Below, piece by piece: positions 35,854 through 45,502 of a stretch of DNA of 53,394 bases. The DNA lies in NCBI GenBank assembly GCA_937958005.1, contig CALGOB010000116.1:1-53394 (forward strand), in the 5' to 3' direction. Position numbers and translations under genes: made by a program. Position 1 is the first letter of the stretch; each line of letters opens with the position of its first letter. Below the pieces are notes generated by a model, which saw only the letters and a list, made by a program, of their open reading frames with translations, was not told the origin of the DNA and ran no database searches. The DNA comes from an uncultured Cyclobacteriaceae bacterium. GTDB taxonomy: Bacteria > Bacteroidota > Bacteroidia > Cytophagales > Cyclobacteriaceae.

Positions 35854-37254
35854 ATGAAAGAAATAAAAACAATTATTGTGGGAATAGTAGTAGCTGCTAT
35901 TGCCATAGATTCTGTAAGCGGTCAAAACCTTTGTATTAAAAATGTCAATATCATCAATGTTGAAAATGGACAGGCAAATACTGAAATGGATGTCTATATT
36001 CATGCAGGAATTATTTCCAAGATCTCCAAATCAACCTATAAAAAGAAGGATTACAAGAACTTTACGGTCATTGAAGGTACTGGAAAATACTTGCTTCCAG
36101 GCTTTATAGATACACATGCGCATGTGGCCATGGGGCCTATAGGATTCTCTTTTGTCGATGGACAGCCTATACTAAAACTAACACCTATAGATGACCTTCC
36201 AAAAATATCCGCTGAACTACTCATTAAACATGGCATCACAACTACCAGAGACCCAGGTGGACGTACAGACTTAACAGTTAAAGTCAAAAATGATGTGGCT
36301 TCTGGGAAAATAAAAGGGCCAGAATTCTTTGTCGCAGGTGGGATATTAGATACAGCAGCATTTGAAAATTTAGTGTCTAAGGTTAAGACTAAAGAGGATA
36401 TTATCAAAGAAATAAGAACCCAGAAGGCAGCAGGTGTAGACTATATTAAATTATATACTTCATTAAATCCACAACAGATTAAGGCTGGAATAGATGAAGC
36501 ACACAGACTTGATCTAGGAACTATTTCCCATTTGCATACTACCTCTTGGACGGAGGCATCCAAACTCGGCATTGACAACATTGTGCATATTATTCCTGGG
36601 AATGAATCATATCTTCCAGAACAGCACAGAGAAACCTATCGCAAAGATGCTTTGATGGGGGCTATTGGGTTTTACAAATGGTTTGAATATGTAGATTTAG
36701 AAAGCTCTGAAATAGTAGAACTAATCCAAACCTTAAAGAAAAACAACACTTCAATAGATCCAACCCTCATTGTCTTCCATGTTGCTTTTTTTGGTAACAC
36801 TAAAAATTACACAGCAAATAGTATGTTAAATGAGCTTCCTGTAGAGCTAGTTGACAATTGGAAATCGTCTTTTAACTTTAATTTAGGCTGGACTAACAAA
36901 CACTTCGATGAGGCACAAAAAACTTGGCCAAAGGTTCAAAAATTTGTTAGAAAACTATACCATGAAGGCATTTTACTGACTGCTGGCACCGATGCTAATA
37001 ATCCATGGATCGTTCCAGGAGATAGTTTTCATAAAGAGTTGGCCTTATTGGCCGATTGCGGATTATCCAACGCTGAGGTATTAGAGATTGCTACTTTAAA
37101 TGGAGCTAAATTACTCAAAAAAGAAGATCAAATTGGCACTATTGAAAAGGGAAAAGAAGCAGATTTAGTATTACTTAATTCTAATCCATTAGAAAATATT
37201 TTAAACAGTCGTGATATCAAGATGACATTTTTGAATGGTGTGGTTGTTGATTAA
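35854..37254 (+). CDS. Secreted metal-dependent amidohydrolase (imidazolonepropionase-like)
   Basis: 466 residues with a signal peptide (about 1-23, ending SVSGQ). Amidohydrolase TIM barrel with the metal motif H88-A-H90 in LPGFIDTHAHV, a lysine candidate in YIKLYTS (about 198), TISHLHTTSW, HIIPGN, and metal D in LTAGTDANNPW (about 381-386). It ends with the usual IGTIEKGKEADLVLLNSNPLENI. The periplasmic place suggests hydrolysis of an imported amide, peptide or lactone. Its substrate is not predictable from sequence. Divergent from the sigma factor, so a sigma-controlled target is likely. Confidence 0.9.
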   Translation: MKEIKTIIVGIVVAAIAIDSVSGQNLCIKNVNIINVENGQANTEMDVYIHAGIISKISKSTYKKKDYKNFTVIEGTGKYLLPGFIDTHAHVAMGPIGFSFVDGQPILKLTPIDDLPKISAELLIKHGITTTRDPGGRTDLTVKVKNDVASGKIKGPEFFVAGGILDTAAFENLVSKVKTKEDIIKEIRTQKAAGVDYIKLYTSLNPQQIKAGIDEAHRLDLGTISHLHTTSWTEASKLGIDNIVHIIPGNESYLPEQHRETYRKDALMGAIGFYKWFEYVDLESSEIVELIQTLKKNNTSIDPTLIVFHVAFFGNTKNYTANSMLNELPVELVDNWKSSFNFNLGWTNKHFDEAQKTWPKVQKFVRKLYHEGILLTAGTDANNPWIVPGDSFHKELALLADCGLSNAEVLEIATLNGAKLLKKEDQIGTIEKGKEADLVLLNSNPLENILNSRDIKMTFLNGVVVD

Positions 37255-37312
37255 AATATAATTACTATGAAAATAATAATACTGACATATATCTCTATAA
37301 ATTTTAAATAGA

Positions 37313-37352
37313 GATATTAAAAAAGGGGTGTAATCATCCCTTTTTTAATATC
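37313..37352. terminator. Bidirectional terminator between convergent genes
   Basis: An 18 bp stem (one G-T pair) with a TAAT loop: GATATTAAAAAAGGGGTG pairs with CATCCCTTTTTTAATATC. It has A-runs and T-runs on both sides, so it works for the amidohydrolase (plus) and the LysM gene (minus). Confidence 0.9.
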
Positions 37353-37365
37353 ATAGCAATTGATT

Positions 37366-37746
37366 TTACAAATTAGGAATCACTAATTCTTGATCTGGAT
37401 GGATCACGTCTGGATTCTTCAATTTATCTGTGTTAGCTGCGAAAATGTCTTTATATTTCATCGCATCTTTGTAGTAATGCTTAGCAATTTTTCCTAAAGT
37501 TTCACCACTCTGAACTACATGTCTATGATATACAGAAGTATCCGCTACTTTGATATCTGCTTCTATATCAGATGCATTTTCGCCTCCGATTTCTTTAATT
37601 TTATCCCACATTAGGTTTTTCTCATACTGTGTATTAGTAGTTCCTCCTATTTTTAGCAGTATTTCTGTTTCTTCTACATAACCATCTTTAACCCCTAGCT
37701 CTTGCCCAAGATCCAATAATGCTTGGTATTTCAATTTAATTGACAT
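37366..37746 (-). CDS. LysM-domain protein (YgaU/Kbp-like C-terminus)
   Basis: 126 residues. C-terminal LysM domain about 74-124 (HRHVVQSGETLGKIAKHYY and INPDQELVIP-like end). The N-terminal part (KYQALLDLGQELGVKDGYVEETEILLKIGG in part) resembles the short domain that precedes LysM in YgaU-type proteins; a BON domain is not evident. No signal peptide, so it is probably cytoplasmic as YgaU is. Function unknown. Confidence 0.85.
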   Translation of the reverse strand: MSIKLKYQALLDLGQELGVKDGYVEETEILLKIGGTTNTQYEKNLMWDKIKEIGGENASDIEADIKVADTSVYHRHVVQSGETLGKIAKHYYKDAMKYKDIFAANTDKLKNPDVIHPDQELVIPNL

Positions 37747-38075
37747 AACTCTTTAGATTTGTTTGAATTAAAATATAATCTCGTCTATATAATGGATCAA
37801 ATTAAATTTATTTTCTGAAAAATGAAAGAAGTTCTCAATTTAGAATAAGGATTTACAGTTTAGAATTAGTTCAATTAATGGTTTTACACGACCAGAATTT
37901 CATTTGACCTAAGAATTTCAGCTTGAGAACACTTAACTAATATCATAAAATTCCAGTTAGGCCTAACGAGTTTTTCAACCAATTCAGCTCTCAATAACAT
38001 ACAGTTATCTTACCTCAATATTTTTCTGGTTAAAATTAATTAGCTTTGGTAACCACCTAATTAAATGAAATTATT
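37747..38075. other. 329 bp divergent spacer, nothing recognised
   Basis: AT-rich region between the LysM gene (minus) and the zinc protease (plus). No exact promoter match, hairpin or open frame stands out. Confidence 0.4.
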
Positions 38076-38957
38076 ATGCAATGGAGAGGCAGAAAACAAA
38101 GTAGTAACGTAGAGGATAGAAGAAGGTCTGGAGGGGGCCGCAGAAGGATTCCTGGAGGAGCGAAAGGCAAATTCGGAATTGGAACTATTATCATTATAGT
38201 TATTGCTTTGATCGTTGGAGAGAATCCTCTCAACTTCATTAACCTTGGTGATGTAGGAGCAAGTCTATCACAAAACCAAGTTCAGTATGACCGGCCTGTA
38301 AATAAAGCCGAAGAAGAACTGGCCTCATTTGTTAAAGTAGTTTTACAAGAAACAGAAAATGTCTGGAATCCTCTTTTTCAGAGTCAGTTAGGTAGAAATT
38401 ACCAAGAGCCTGTCTTGGTTCTTTTCTCTGGATCTGTTCAATCAAGATGCGGGCATGCGACAGCGGCTACAGGGCCATTTTATTGTCCTGGGGATCAAAA
38501 AATTTATATAGATTTGAGCTTTTACAATGATCTTAAAAACAAATTTGGAGCCCCAGGAGATTTTGCAATGGCTTACGTTGTTGCTCATGAAGTAGGCCAT
38601 CATATTCAATACTTACTTGGCATTACAAGACAAGTAGATAGCAGGCGAGGTAAAATAAGCAAAGCAGAATATAATAAGCTTTCAGTAAAACTGGAGTTGC
38701 AAGCTGATTTTCTTGCTGGTGTCTGGGCTCATCATACTGATAAGAACGAAAGAATATTGGATGAAGGAGACATAGAGGAAGCCTTAAATGCGGCTAATGC
38801 TATCGGAGACGATAGATTACAAAAACAAGGACAAGGATATGTAGTCCCTGAATCATTCACCCATGGTACCTCCGCCCAAAGGGTGAGGTGGTTTAGAAAA
38901 GGTTTTCAAACTGGTGATGTTTCGCAAGGAGATACTTTTAGTACCAACAACTTATAA
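38076..38957 (+). CDS. YpfJ-like neutral zinc metallopeptidase, membrane anchored
   Basis: 293 residues, PF04228 family. Arg/Gly-rich cytoplasmic start (QWRGRKQSSNVEDRRRSGGG in part), one membrane segment about 34-48, then the protease domain with VVAHEVGHHIQ (H171, E172, H175) and a following ELQADFLAGVWAHH third ligand segment. The catalytic domain should be periplasmic. Role unknown. It precedes the SPFH gene by 31 bases. Confidence 0.9.
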   Translation: MQWRGRKQSSNVEDRRRSGGGRRRIPGGAKGKFGIGTIIIIVIALIVGENPLNFINLGDVGASLSQNQVQYDRPVNKAEEELASFVKVVLQETENVWNPLFQSQLGRNYQEPVLVLFSGSVQSRCGHATAATGPFYCPGDQKIYIDLSFYNDLKNKFGAPGDFAMAYVVAHEVGHHIQYLLGITRQVDSRRGKISKAEYNKLSVKLELQADFLAGVWAHHTDKNERILDEGDIEEALNAANAIGDDRLQKQGQGYVVPESFTHGTSAQRVRWFRKGFQTGDVSQGDTFSTNNL

Positions 38958-38988
38958 TACAAAATTTAACACATAAAAATATTAACAA

Positions 38989-40113
38989 ATGGGACTTTGG
39001 GATAAGTTAAAAAATGAATTTATAGACATCATTGAATGGCTAGATGACTCCAATGACACCTTGGTTTATCGCTTCCCTAGGTATAATCAAGAAATTAAGA
39101 ATGGAGCCAAACTAACAGTACGTGAAGGGCAAAGTGCTGTATTTATTAATGAAGGACAAATAGCTGACGTCTTTGGGCCAGGCATGTATGATCTTACTAC
39201 TGAAAATTTACCTATCCTTACCACCTTAAAGGGATGGAAATATGGTTTTGATAGTCCTTTCAAAGCAGAAGTATATTTTGTAAGCACACGCATTTTTACA
39301 GATCAAAAATGGGGTACTGGAAATGCCATTATGCTTTCTGATGATCGCTTTGGCATGATTGACATACAGGCTTATGGTACTTATTCTTTTAAAATAGAAA
39401 AGCCAGGGAAATTTATAAAGGAAATTGTAGGTACAGACGGACATTTCACCAATGATGAATTGAGTAATCAGCTTCGTTCAGTAGTTGTTACCCGGTTTAC
39501 AGATGCGATAGGTGAGTCTAAAATACCCATCGAATTATTTGCTGGTCAATTAAATGAACTATCTGAATTTGTCCACCAAGTGATGCGTTTAGAATTCATG
39601 GAATATGGTCTAGAATTGACCAAAATGCTGATTGAAAATATCTCTATGCCTGAAAAAATAAAGGAAGAGATTTATGAATATAGCCGACTCAATAAAATTG
39701 ACCTTAATAAGTTAGCACAAATGAAAGCTGCTAAAGCTATGGAGGAAGCAGCTAAAAATCCTTCTGGCGGGGCTGGCTCTGGCATGGGGATGGGTATGGG
39801 TTTTGCCATGGCTAATCAAATGGGTCAGATGTTTAATCAACAGCAAAGCCCTCAACAAAATTCTTCTCAAATACAAGGAAGTGCCGGTACTCCCCCCCCA
39901 CTACCTCAGCAGTCTCAATATTTTGTGGCAGTCAATGGTCAGCAGACAGGACCTTTTGACCTCTCTGTTATTTCTCAGATGGTTCAGTCAGGACAGTTAC
40001 AACAAAGTTCCCTAGTTTGGAAGCAAGGTATGGGTAATTGGGATCAAGCAGGTAATGTTGGGGAAATCTCTTCACTTTTTGGCGCTGTGCCCCCACCTAT
40101 CCCTGGCAACTAG
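38989..40113 (+). CDS. SPFH/Band 7 protein with C-terminal GYF_2 domain (YdjI-like)
   Basis: 374 residues. SPFH domain about 20-235 (EIKNGAKLTVREGQSAVFINEGQ in part, and GPGMYDLTTENLPIL). Then a helix with AKNPSGG, a Gly/Met-rich stretch (about 257-277), a Gln/Pro linker and a GYF_2 domain (about 311-362: YFVAVNGQQTGPFDLSVISQ, LVWKQGMGNWDQA). No signal peptide. It resembles B. subtilis YdjI, an SPFH protein recruited to membranes under stress. The next gene, a zinc ribbon protein, starts 8 bases later; in B. subtilis YdjG (zinc ribbon) and YdjI share an operon. Confidence 0.9.
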   Translation: MGLWDKLKNEFIDIIEWLDDSNDTLVYRFPRYNQEIKNGAKLTVREGQSAVFINEGQIADVFGPGMYDLTTENLPILTTLKGWKYGFDSPFKAEVYFVSTRIFTDQKWGTGNAIMLSDDRFGMIDIQAYGTYSFKIEKPGKFIKEIVGTDGHFTNDELSNQLRSVVVTRFTDAIGESKIPIELFAGQLNELSEFVHQVMRLEFMEYGLELTKMLIENISMPEKIKEEIYEYSRLNKIDLNKLAQMKAAKAMEEAAKNPSGGAGSGMGMGMGFAMANQMGQMFNQQQSPQQNSSQIQGSAGTPPPLPQQSQYFVAVNGQQTGPFDLSVISQMVQSGQLQQSSLVWKQGMGNWDQAGNVGEISSLFGAVPPPIPGN

Positions 40114-40121
40114 TGTTTTAA

Positions 40122-41180
40122 ATGGAGAAAAAACATAGTATTAATTGTGTCAATTGTGGGGCAGATGTAGCATTTAAACCTGGCACACATTCTTTAGTCT
40201 GTGATTATTGTGGTACTGAAAATGATATTCCACAGGAGGAATTTCAGATCAAAGAACTTGACTTAAATGCTTACCTGAAACTAGACCAAAAGCAAAAAAC
40301 GTTAAAAGTAGAAATTATACAGTGCCCTGGGTGTGGTGCCCATGAAACACTGGATAGTGACAAGTCTTCTTCTTTCTGTGTTTATTGTGGAACTGCTCTT
40401 GTTTCAGGAAAATTACAAGCTGAGGAAATTATCTCTCCGGACTATATTTTACCTTTTAAGTTAGATAAAAAAGAAGCACTCACTAGAACTTCGCAATGGT
40501 TAAGAGGGAATTGGTTTGTCCCGAACAAACTGAAAAAAGATGCCATTAGTTATGCTAATTTTAAAGGTGTCTACCTGCCCTTTTGGACATATGATGCTAA
40601 AACCTATACCCATTTTACTGGACAAAGAGGTGATGCTTATTACCAAGAAGTTAGAAGAGGCGATAAAGTCCAACGAATTAGACGAATAAGATGGTCAGCT
40701 GCTTATAGAGATCAAATCAGTCACTTTTTTGATGATATCTTAATTGCCGGTTCTACTTCATTAAGGTCTAAATACCTGAATAGCTTAGCACCTTGGGACT
40801 TACAAAACCTAGTTCCTTTTAAAGAAGACTACTTAAGAGGGTTTATTACGGAAAAATTCAAAATCGGCCTAAAGGAAGGTTTTTTGAAAGCAAAAAGTCA
40901 AATGGAATCCTCCATTACATCAATGATAAGGCGAAGAATAGGAGGTGATGACCAACGTATAATTAACAAACAAACACAATATGACCAGCTAACTTTTAAA
41001 CACATATTGTTACCTGTTTATATTTCATCTTTTCAATATAAAGGAAAGAAATATCAATTTGTAGTCAATTCAAGAACAGGGGAAGTACAAGGCAAAAAAC
41101 CACTTAGTACCATTAAAATTGTGTTAGTCGTACTTGGCGTAATTCTATTAATAACTTCAATCTACCTACTTTCCAAGTAG
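40122..41180 (+). CDS. Double zinc-ribbon, C-terminally membrane-anchored protein (YdjG-like)
   Basis: 352 residues. Two four-cysteine zinc ribbons: C9, C12, C27, C30 and C68, C71, C86, C89. A middle globular part includes YANFKGVYLPFWTYD and repeated RRIRRIR-type basic segments. A C-terminal membrane segment (about 330-350) follows a VNSRTGEVQGKKP motif. It partners the SPFH protein 8 bases upstream, as YdjG does in the ydjFGHI operon. Likely a membrane-bound scaffold; molecular role unknown. Confidence 0.85.
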   Translation: MEKKHSINCVNCGADVAFKPGTHSLVCDYCGTENDIPQEEFQIKELDLNAYLKLDQKQKTLKVEIIQCPGCGAHETLDSDKSSSFCVYCGTALVSGKLQAEEIISPDYILPFKLDKKEALTRTSQWLRGNWFVPNKLKKDAISYANFKGVYLPFWTYDAKTYTHFTGQRGDAYYQEVRRGDKVQRIRRIRWSAAYRDQISHFFDDILIAGSTSLRSKYLNSLAPWDLQNLVPFKEDYLRGFITEKFKIGLKEGFLKAKSQMESSITSMIRRRIGGDDQRIINKQTQYDQLTFKHILLPVYISSFQYKGKKYQFVVNSRTGEVQGKKPLSTIKIVLVVLGVILLITSIYLLSK

Positions 41181-41343
41181 TTAAACTGCATTTAACGCAA
41201 ACTTTTTAAGTGATAATTCGTTCTGTAACTTTAAGGGTTATAGTTAAGATAACATGATGATCCTTTCTCAAGGATTTAATTCTATTACAAAAGTAGATAC
41301 TTTAATAGAACTATCCGTTTTATAGGTAGTTAGATTCAAACAC

Positions 41344-41793
41344 ATGAAAGCAAGTACCAATTATAGCAAAGCAACACACATTTGTATATACCTGAACATA
41401 AAAGAAAAAGAATTAATCAATTCTGCAGAACTAGCTGAAAGTATAAAAACCAACCCAGTAGTTATCAGAAGGCTAATTGGCCTTTTAAAGTCTCATGAGA
41501 TCATAGCAAGTATTTCTGGGGCTAACGGTGGGTTTTATCTCAAAAGAGAACCTGAAAACATCTCTTTATGGGATATTTATTTAGCCACAAGAGAAGAAGA
41601 TTTCTTCAAACGTCCAAAAGTAAATCCTGCTTGTTTGATTAGTAGCAATCTGGAAATTCTCTTGCATGATAGTTCTCTTGCGGCCGAATTATCCATGAAA
41701 AATGAACTTGAAACTATCACTATTAAAGATTTGAGCCTTAACCTAATGCACATCGTTGAAGAGCAGGGTGTTGATGAAGAAGTGACTAATTAA
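41344..41793 (+). CDS. Rrf2-family transcription regulator without Fe-S cysteines
   Basis: 149 residues. Winged-helix start: KATHICIYLNIKEKELINSAELAES, then IKTNPVVIRRLIGLLKSHEIIASISGANGGFYL (each in part). The usual Fe-S cluster would need three cysteines in the wing region, but only C98 (NPACLIS) is present, so it probably senses by another means, as in YwgB/YwnA-type members. Target genes unknown. It is monocistronic. Confidence 0.88.
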   Translation: MKASTNYSKATHICIYLNIKEKELINSAELAESIKTNPVVIRRLIGLLKSHEIIASISGANGGFYLKREPENISLWDIYLATREEDFFKRPKVNPACLISSNLEILLHDSSLAAELSMKNELETITIKDLSLNLMHIVEEQGVDEEVTN

Positions 41794-41862
41794 GCTTATC
41801 TCAGTTAAAATAAACTATTGGGGCATTACAGATTCTCTATCAATCTGCACAAAAGAGTAAAA

Positions 41863-42408
41863 CTAATTTCCTTTTAAGGTAAAGACTGCTGTTGTATTAT
41901 CTTGATAATAAAGCTCTATAAAGTATCCATCATCTTTCCAGTTTTTACTATTTCCAAATTCCTTCAATTTACCTTGAACTTCTTCTGGATTCGGTTTGGC
42001 AATGGGGTGTAGGTCTAAAAAAACTTTTGCACCAGCTTCACTATTAAAAGTTCTTATAGCAATACCTTTAGGGCTTTTATTAATTAAATCACCAGACAAT
42101 GGTTCTCCTGGGTTTAGCGCCACTCCAATAAATTGGGACACCATATTCTCCTTGAGTGTATCAGGCTGATAGGTAACTACGCACAACTCACCATTGATTC
42201 CTCTTTCTAATATCATATCCCTAGCTTGCTTAAAATTTCTTTCTAGCTGATGGTCATCATACTTCCCGTAAAAATAAGTTCCTATTACCCTAAAACTTAA
42301 TGGGCCAGATTCGTTTACAGTAATTTCCTTAAATCCTCCTAAAAAATAGTAAAGGGCAAAAGTCACTAAACCAATAACCATTACCGCGATATAAATCTTT
42401 TTTACCAT
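41863..42408 (-). CDS. Membrane-anchored GyrI-like (SOUL-fold/TEX264-like) domain protein
   Basis: 181 residues from ATG 42408 (MVKKIYIAVMVIGL); a TTG at 42420 is also in frame. One N-terminal membrane segment (about 4-22), then a domain with FRVIGTYFYGKYD and a closing TTAVFTLKGN-type strand. Eukaryotic TEX264 has the same layout. Function in bacteria unknown; such domains bind small molecules or peptides. Fold assignment is by eye. Confidence 0.65.
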   Translation of the reverse strand: MVKKIYIAVMVIGLVTFALYYFLGGFKEITVNESGPLSFRVIGTYFYGKYDDHQLERNFKQARDMILERGINGELCVVTYQPDTLKENMVSQFIGVALNPGEPLSGDLINKSPKGIAIRTFNSEAGAKVFLDLHPIAKPNPEEVQGKLKEFGNSKNWKDDGYFIELYYQDNTTAVFTLKGN

Positions 42409-42679
42409 AAGTGCATACAATCCTTTTAGTGCAAGTTATCAATACTTACTGAAAAATCAGGTGATTAATCAAGAAGGTTAACATCAAGTCTTAATGCTTC
42501 ATAGCAAAAAAAACCATCGCAAGTCATTGACCTTATTTCCTAATACAGTGCTTGGCACACACGGAAGCAAGTATCAGGAATTAAACAAAATTCGTGTCGG
42601 TCAAAACTCTATGAGACGTATGGCAAAACAATAGAGAATTCTCATAAAGTGTTTATTTTTATGAAGCAAGTAAAACCTA

Positions 42680-44440
42680 TCAAACTACTTCTTTGTATTG
42701 CATTTGATGAAGTTGTGCATAAAACCCCTCTTCTTTCAAAAGTTCATCATGAGTTCCAGATTCTTTTACCTCTCCTTTATCAAGCACGACAATTTTGTTA
42801 GCGTTTTGAATAGTAGATAATCTATGAGCAATTACAATAGAAGTTCGCCCTGCCATCATTTTATGAATCGCATTTTGAATCAAATCTTCAGTATCTGAAT
42901 CAACTGATGAGGTTGCCTCGTCTAAAACTAATATTTTAGGATCATAAACCATGGCACGAACAAATGAAATTAACTGTCTTTGACCAACAGAAAGAGTCGC
43001 ACCGCGCTCCATTACATTGTAATTGTAACCACCTGGCAATCGTTCTATAAAGGTACTGGCTCCTACTAACTCCGCAGCTTGTATTACTTTCTCTCTAGGG
43101 ATATTTGGGTTTTTAAGTGTGATATTATTATAAATGGAATCCGAGAATAAAAATACATCTTGTAAGACAACTGCAATGTGTCCTCTTAAAGTAGATAGAT
43201 TGTAATCTTTAATATCTCTATTATCAATTCTAATAGTTCCTTTATTTATTTCATAGAACCTACTCAATAAATTAATAACTGAAGATTTCCCAGCACCCGT
43301 GGCCCCTACCAAGGCTATGGTCTCCCCTTCTTTAATATCCAAGTTTATATCCTTCAGGACGTATTCTTTTTCATTATAAGCAAACCAAACATTTTCAAAA
43401 GTAACTTTACCACCAATGTTTTCAGGGTTATAGCCTCCCTCATTCATGATATGTTCTTCACTATCCAATAAATCAAAAATTCTATTAGAACTAACAATCC
43501 CCATTTGCAAAGTATTAAATCTATCTGCAATCATTCTAATAGGCCTAAAAAACATTTGAGTGTACATGATAAACTCTATAAGCACACCTGATTCAATTTT
43601 ATTTTGGATCACACTACCAGCACCGTACCAAATAATTAAACCAATACTAATAGCTGAAATAACGTCTGCTACAGGGAAATAGATCGAGTAATACCAAACA
43701 GATTTCAAATGCGCTTTTCTATGTTCTTCATTAATCGCTTCAAATTTTTCAAATTCTCTCTTCTCACTATTAAAAATTTGAACAATCCCCATCCCTGTAA
43801 TGTGTTCCTGTACAAAGGAATTAAGGTTAGAAACGGCAGTCCTTACCTCATTAAAAGCTACCTTAATCTTCTCTTTAAAAATATAGGTGGCAAAAAGCAA
43901 AAATGGAAAAGTAGAAAGACTAACAAAAGACAAGCGCCAGTCTTGGGAAAACATAAAAGCCAGAATCACAACTAGTTGTAATATGTCACCAATCATGGCA
44001 GCAATCCCTTGAGAAAAAACCTCAGCCAAGGTCTCAATATCAGATACGTTCCTGGTCACCAACCTACCAATAGGAGTTTTATCAAAAAACTTCAACTGTA
44101 AAGATTGTATATGCGAAAATAACTTCACACGGATATCCCGGATAATACTCTGACCTAACCAACCCGATAGATAAGTATGTAAGTATTGAATAATTGCCCC
44201 TAATACCAATAAGGTTATCAACAGGATAATCATATTGATTAAACCATTGAAGTTCCCAGATGCTACTTCTTTGTCAATGGTCAACTGTATCAACCTAGGT
44301 CTGATAGGACCAACTATGGCCAAACCAATTGTTAATAACACTAGAAAATAAAATTGCTTTTTATAAGGCCCTGCCCAAGCTACAAGTCGCTTAAGAACAC
44401 TAAAATCTACTATTTTGCCACTAGGTTTTTCTTTCTCCAA
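42680..44440 (-). CDS. ABC exporter half, BmrD/YheH-like (LSVGQ signature)
   Basis: 586 residues from a TTG at 44440, 11 bases after truA; no ATG is available near the start. Exporter membrane domain (about 1-325), Walker A GATGAGKSS (379-387), signature LSVGQ (483-487, third Gly replaced), Walker B ILVLDEATSSVD with catalytic E508. LSVGQ plus DEATSSVD is the YheH/BmrD pattern, complementary to the gene at 31942-33726. Both together would give one intact and one degenerate ATP site. Co-transcribed with truA. Confidence 0.92.
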   Translation of the reverse strand: MEKEKPSGKIVDFSVLKRLVAWAGPYKKQFYFLVLLTIGLAIVGPIRPRLIQLTIDKEVASGNFNGLINMIILLITLLVLGAIIQYLHTYLSGWLGQSIIRDIRVKLFSHIQSLQLKFFDKTPIGRLVTRNVSDIETLAEVFSQGIAAMIGDILQLVVILAFMFSQDWRLSFVSLSTFPFLLFATYIFKEKIKVAFNEVRTAVSNLNSFVQEHITGMGIVQIFNSEKREFEKFEAINEEHRKAHLKSVWYYSIYFPVADVISAISIGLIIWYGAGSVIQNKIESGVLIEFIMYTQMFFRPIRMIADRFNTLQMGIVSSNRIFDLLDSEEHIMNEGGYNPENIGGKVTFENVWFAYNEKEYVLKDINLDIKEGETIALVGATGAGKSSVINLLSRFYEINKGTIRIDNRDIKDYNLSTLRGHIAVVLQDVFLFSDSIYNNITLKNPNIPREKVIQAAELVGASTFIERLPGGYNYNVMERGATLSVGQRQLISFVRAMVYDPKILVLDEATSSVDSDTEDLIQNAIHKMMAGRTSIVIAHRLSTIQNANKIVVLDKGEVKESGTHDELLKEEGFYAQLHQMQYKEVV

Positions 44441-44451
44441 AATGTAATTTC

Positions 44452-45201
44452 CTATCGGTTTATAAATATTTCTTTTGGGTACACAATATCATTAAGATAT
44501 AACCCACTGGGCGGCACAGCTCTACCAGCTCTCTTTCTGTCCCTACTTTCCAGAACAGATTGAAAATTGACCAAATCCATTTTATGCTGACCTACCTCCA
44601 GCATGGTTCCTACGATTGCACGCACCATTCCCCTTAAAAATCTATTGGCTCTAACGGAAAACAACAGGTAATCGTTTTGCCTATTCCAAATTGCTTCTAA
44701 AATGTTGCAGTTAAAATTATTGACTTCCGTCTTTACCCTACTAAAACATTCAAAATCTGACCATTCTAACAACATTTCACATGCTTTGTTCATTACTTCC
44801 AAATCAAATTCTCCGTGAAACTGATAAGATAAATTTTCTAGAAAAGGGTTTTTATGAGTGTGTATCTTATAATGATATTGTCTTGAAATAGCATCAAATC
44901 GTGTACTTGATTCATTTTTCACTTGCTTAATTTCACTCACTGAAATATCTTTTGGTAAAATCCCATTTAATCGTCTGATAAGTTCTTCAGACAAAACCTC
45001 TCCAAAGAAATCAAAATGAGCAACTTGCATGGTCGCATGAACACCTGTATCTGTACGTCCACTCCCCATCGTCTTAATAGGAGTTCTCAATAAGGTACTC
45101 AGTGAATCATTAAGCACTCCCTGTACAGTTAGAGCGTTTTCTTGTACCTGCCATCCATGGTAATGGGTACCCTTATAGGATATAAAAAGAAAATATCTCA
45201 T
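44452..45201 (-). CDS. truA: tRNA pseudouridine synthase A
   Basis: Makes pseudouridine at positions 38-40 of tRNA anticodon arms. 249 residues: SYKGTHYHGWQVQ, catalytic D51 in GSGRTDTGVHA, FDAISRQYHYKI, and FSVRANRFLRGMVRAIVGTMLEVG. First gene of a pair with the ABC exporter half. Start ATG at 45201. Confidence 0.97.
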   Translation of the reverse strand: MRYFLFISYKGTHYHGWQVQENALTVQGVLNDSLSTLLRTPIKTMGSGRTDTGVHATMQVAHFDFFGEVLSEELIRRLNGILPKDISVSEIKQVKNESSTRFDAISRQYHYKIHTHKNPFLENLSYQFHGEFDLEVMNKACEMLLEWSDFECFSRVKTEVNNFNCNILEAIWNRQNDYLLFSVRANRFLRGMVRAIVGTMLEVGQHKMDLVNFQSVLESRDRKRAGRAVPPSGLYLNDIVYPKEIFINR

Positions 45202-45407
45202 GTACGAGCAAGATTAATGGGAAACTTTGAATTATCTTCAAATTATAGGCAGATAATTTCTTTAAATTATCAATCAAATAGCTTGACACCTTATTCACAG
45301 ATTTAGCCTTCCACCATTCTACTGTTTAAAAAATACAACCGATTGATAAACAAATGCTTAGAAATACAGATCATTTTTAAGTAATATTTAATTCATAAAA
45401 TCATTAA

Positions 45408-45435
45408 TTGCCATATAATACATATATTATGTTTG
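45408..45435 (+). promoter_or_regulatory. Promoter of the GG-leader peptide gene
   Basis: TTG at 45408-45410 and TATGTTTG at 45428-45435, spacing 17 bp: both elements of the Bacteroidota consensus (TTG, TAnnTTTG) at an acceptable distance. Gene start is about 68 bases downstream. It is the best two-part match in the window. Confidence 0.6.
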
Positions 45436-45502
45436 AATAAGACATAAACGCTGAATATCTATAAAATTATCAGTAAATAACTAATTATAACTGAGCATTA
45501 TT

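Noticed and set aside
42634-42643. GAGAATTCTC palindrome after the ABC exporter half
   Set aside because: Ten bases with an EcoRI-type core, no T-run and no context; chance is likely.
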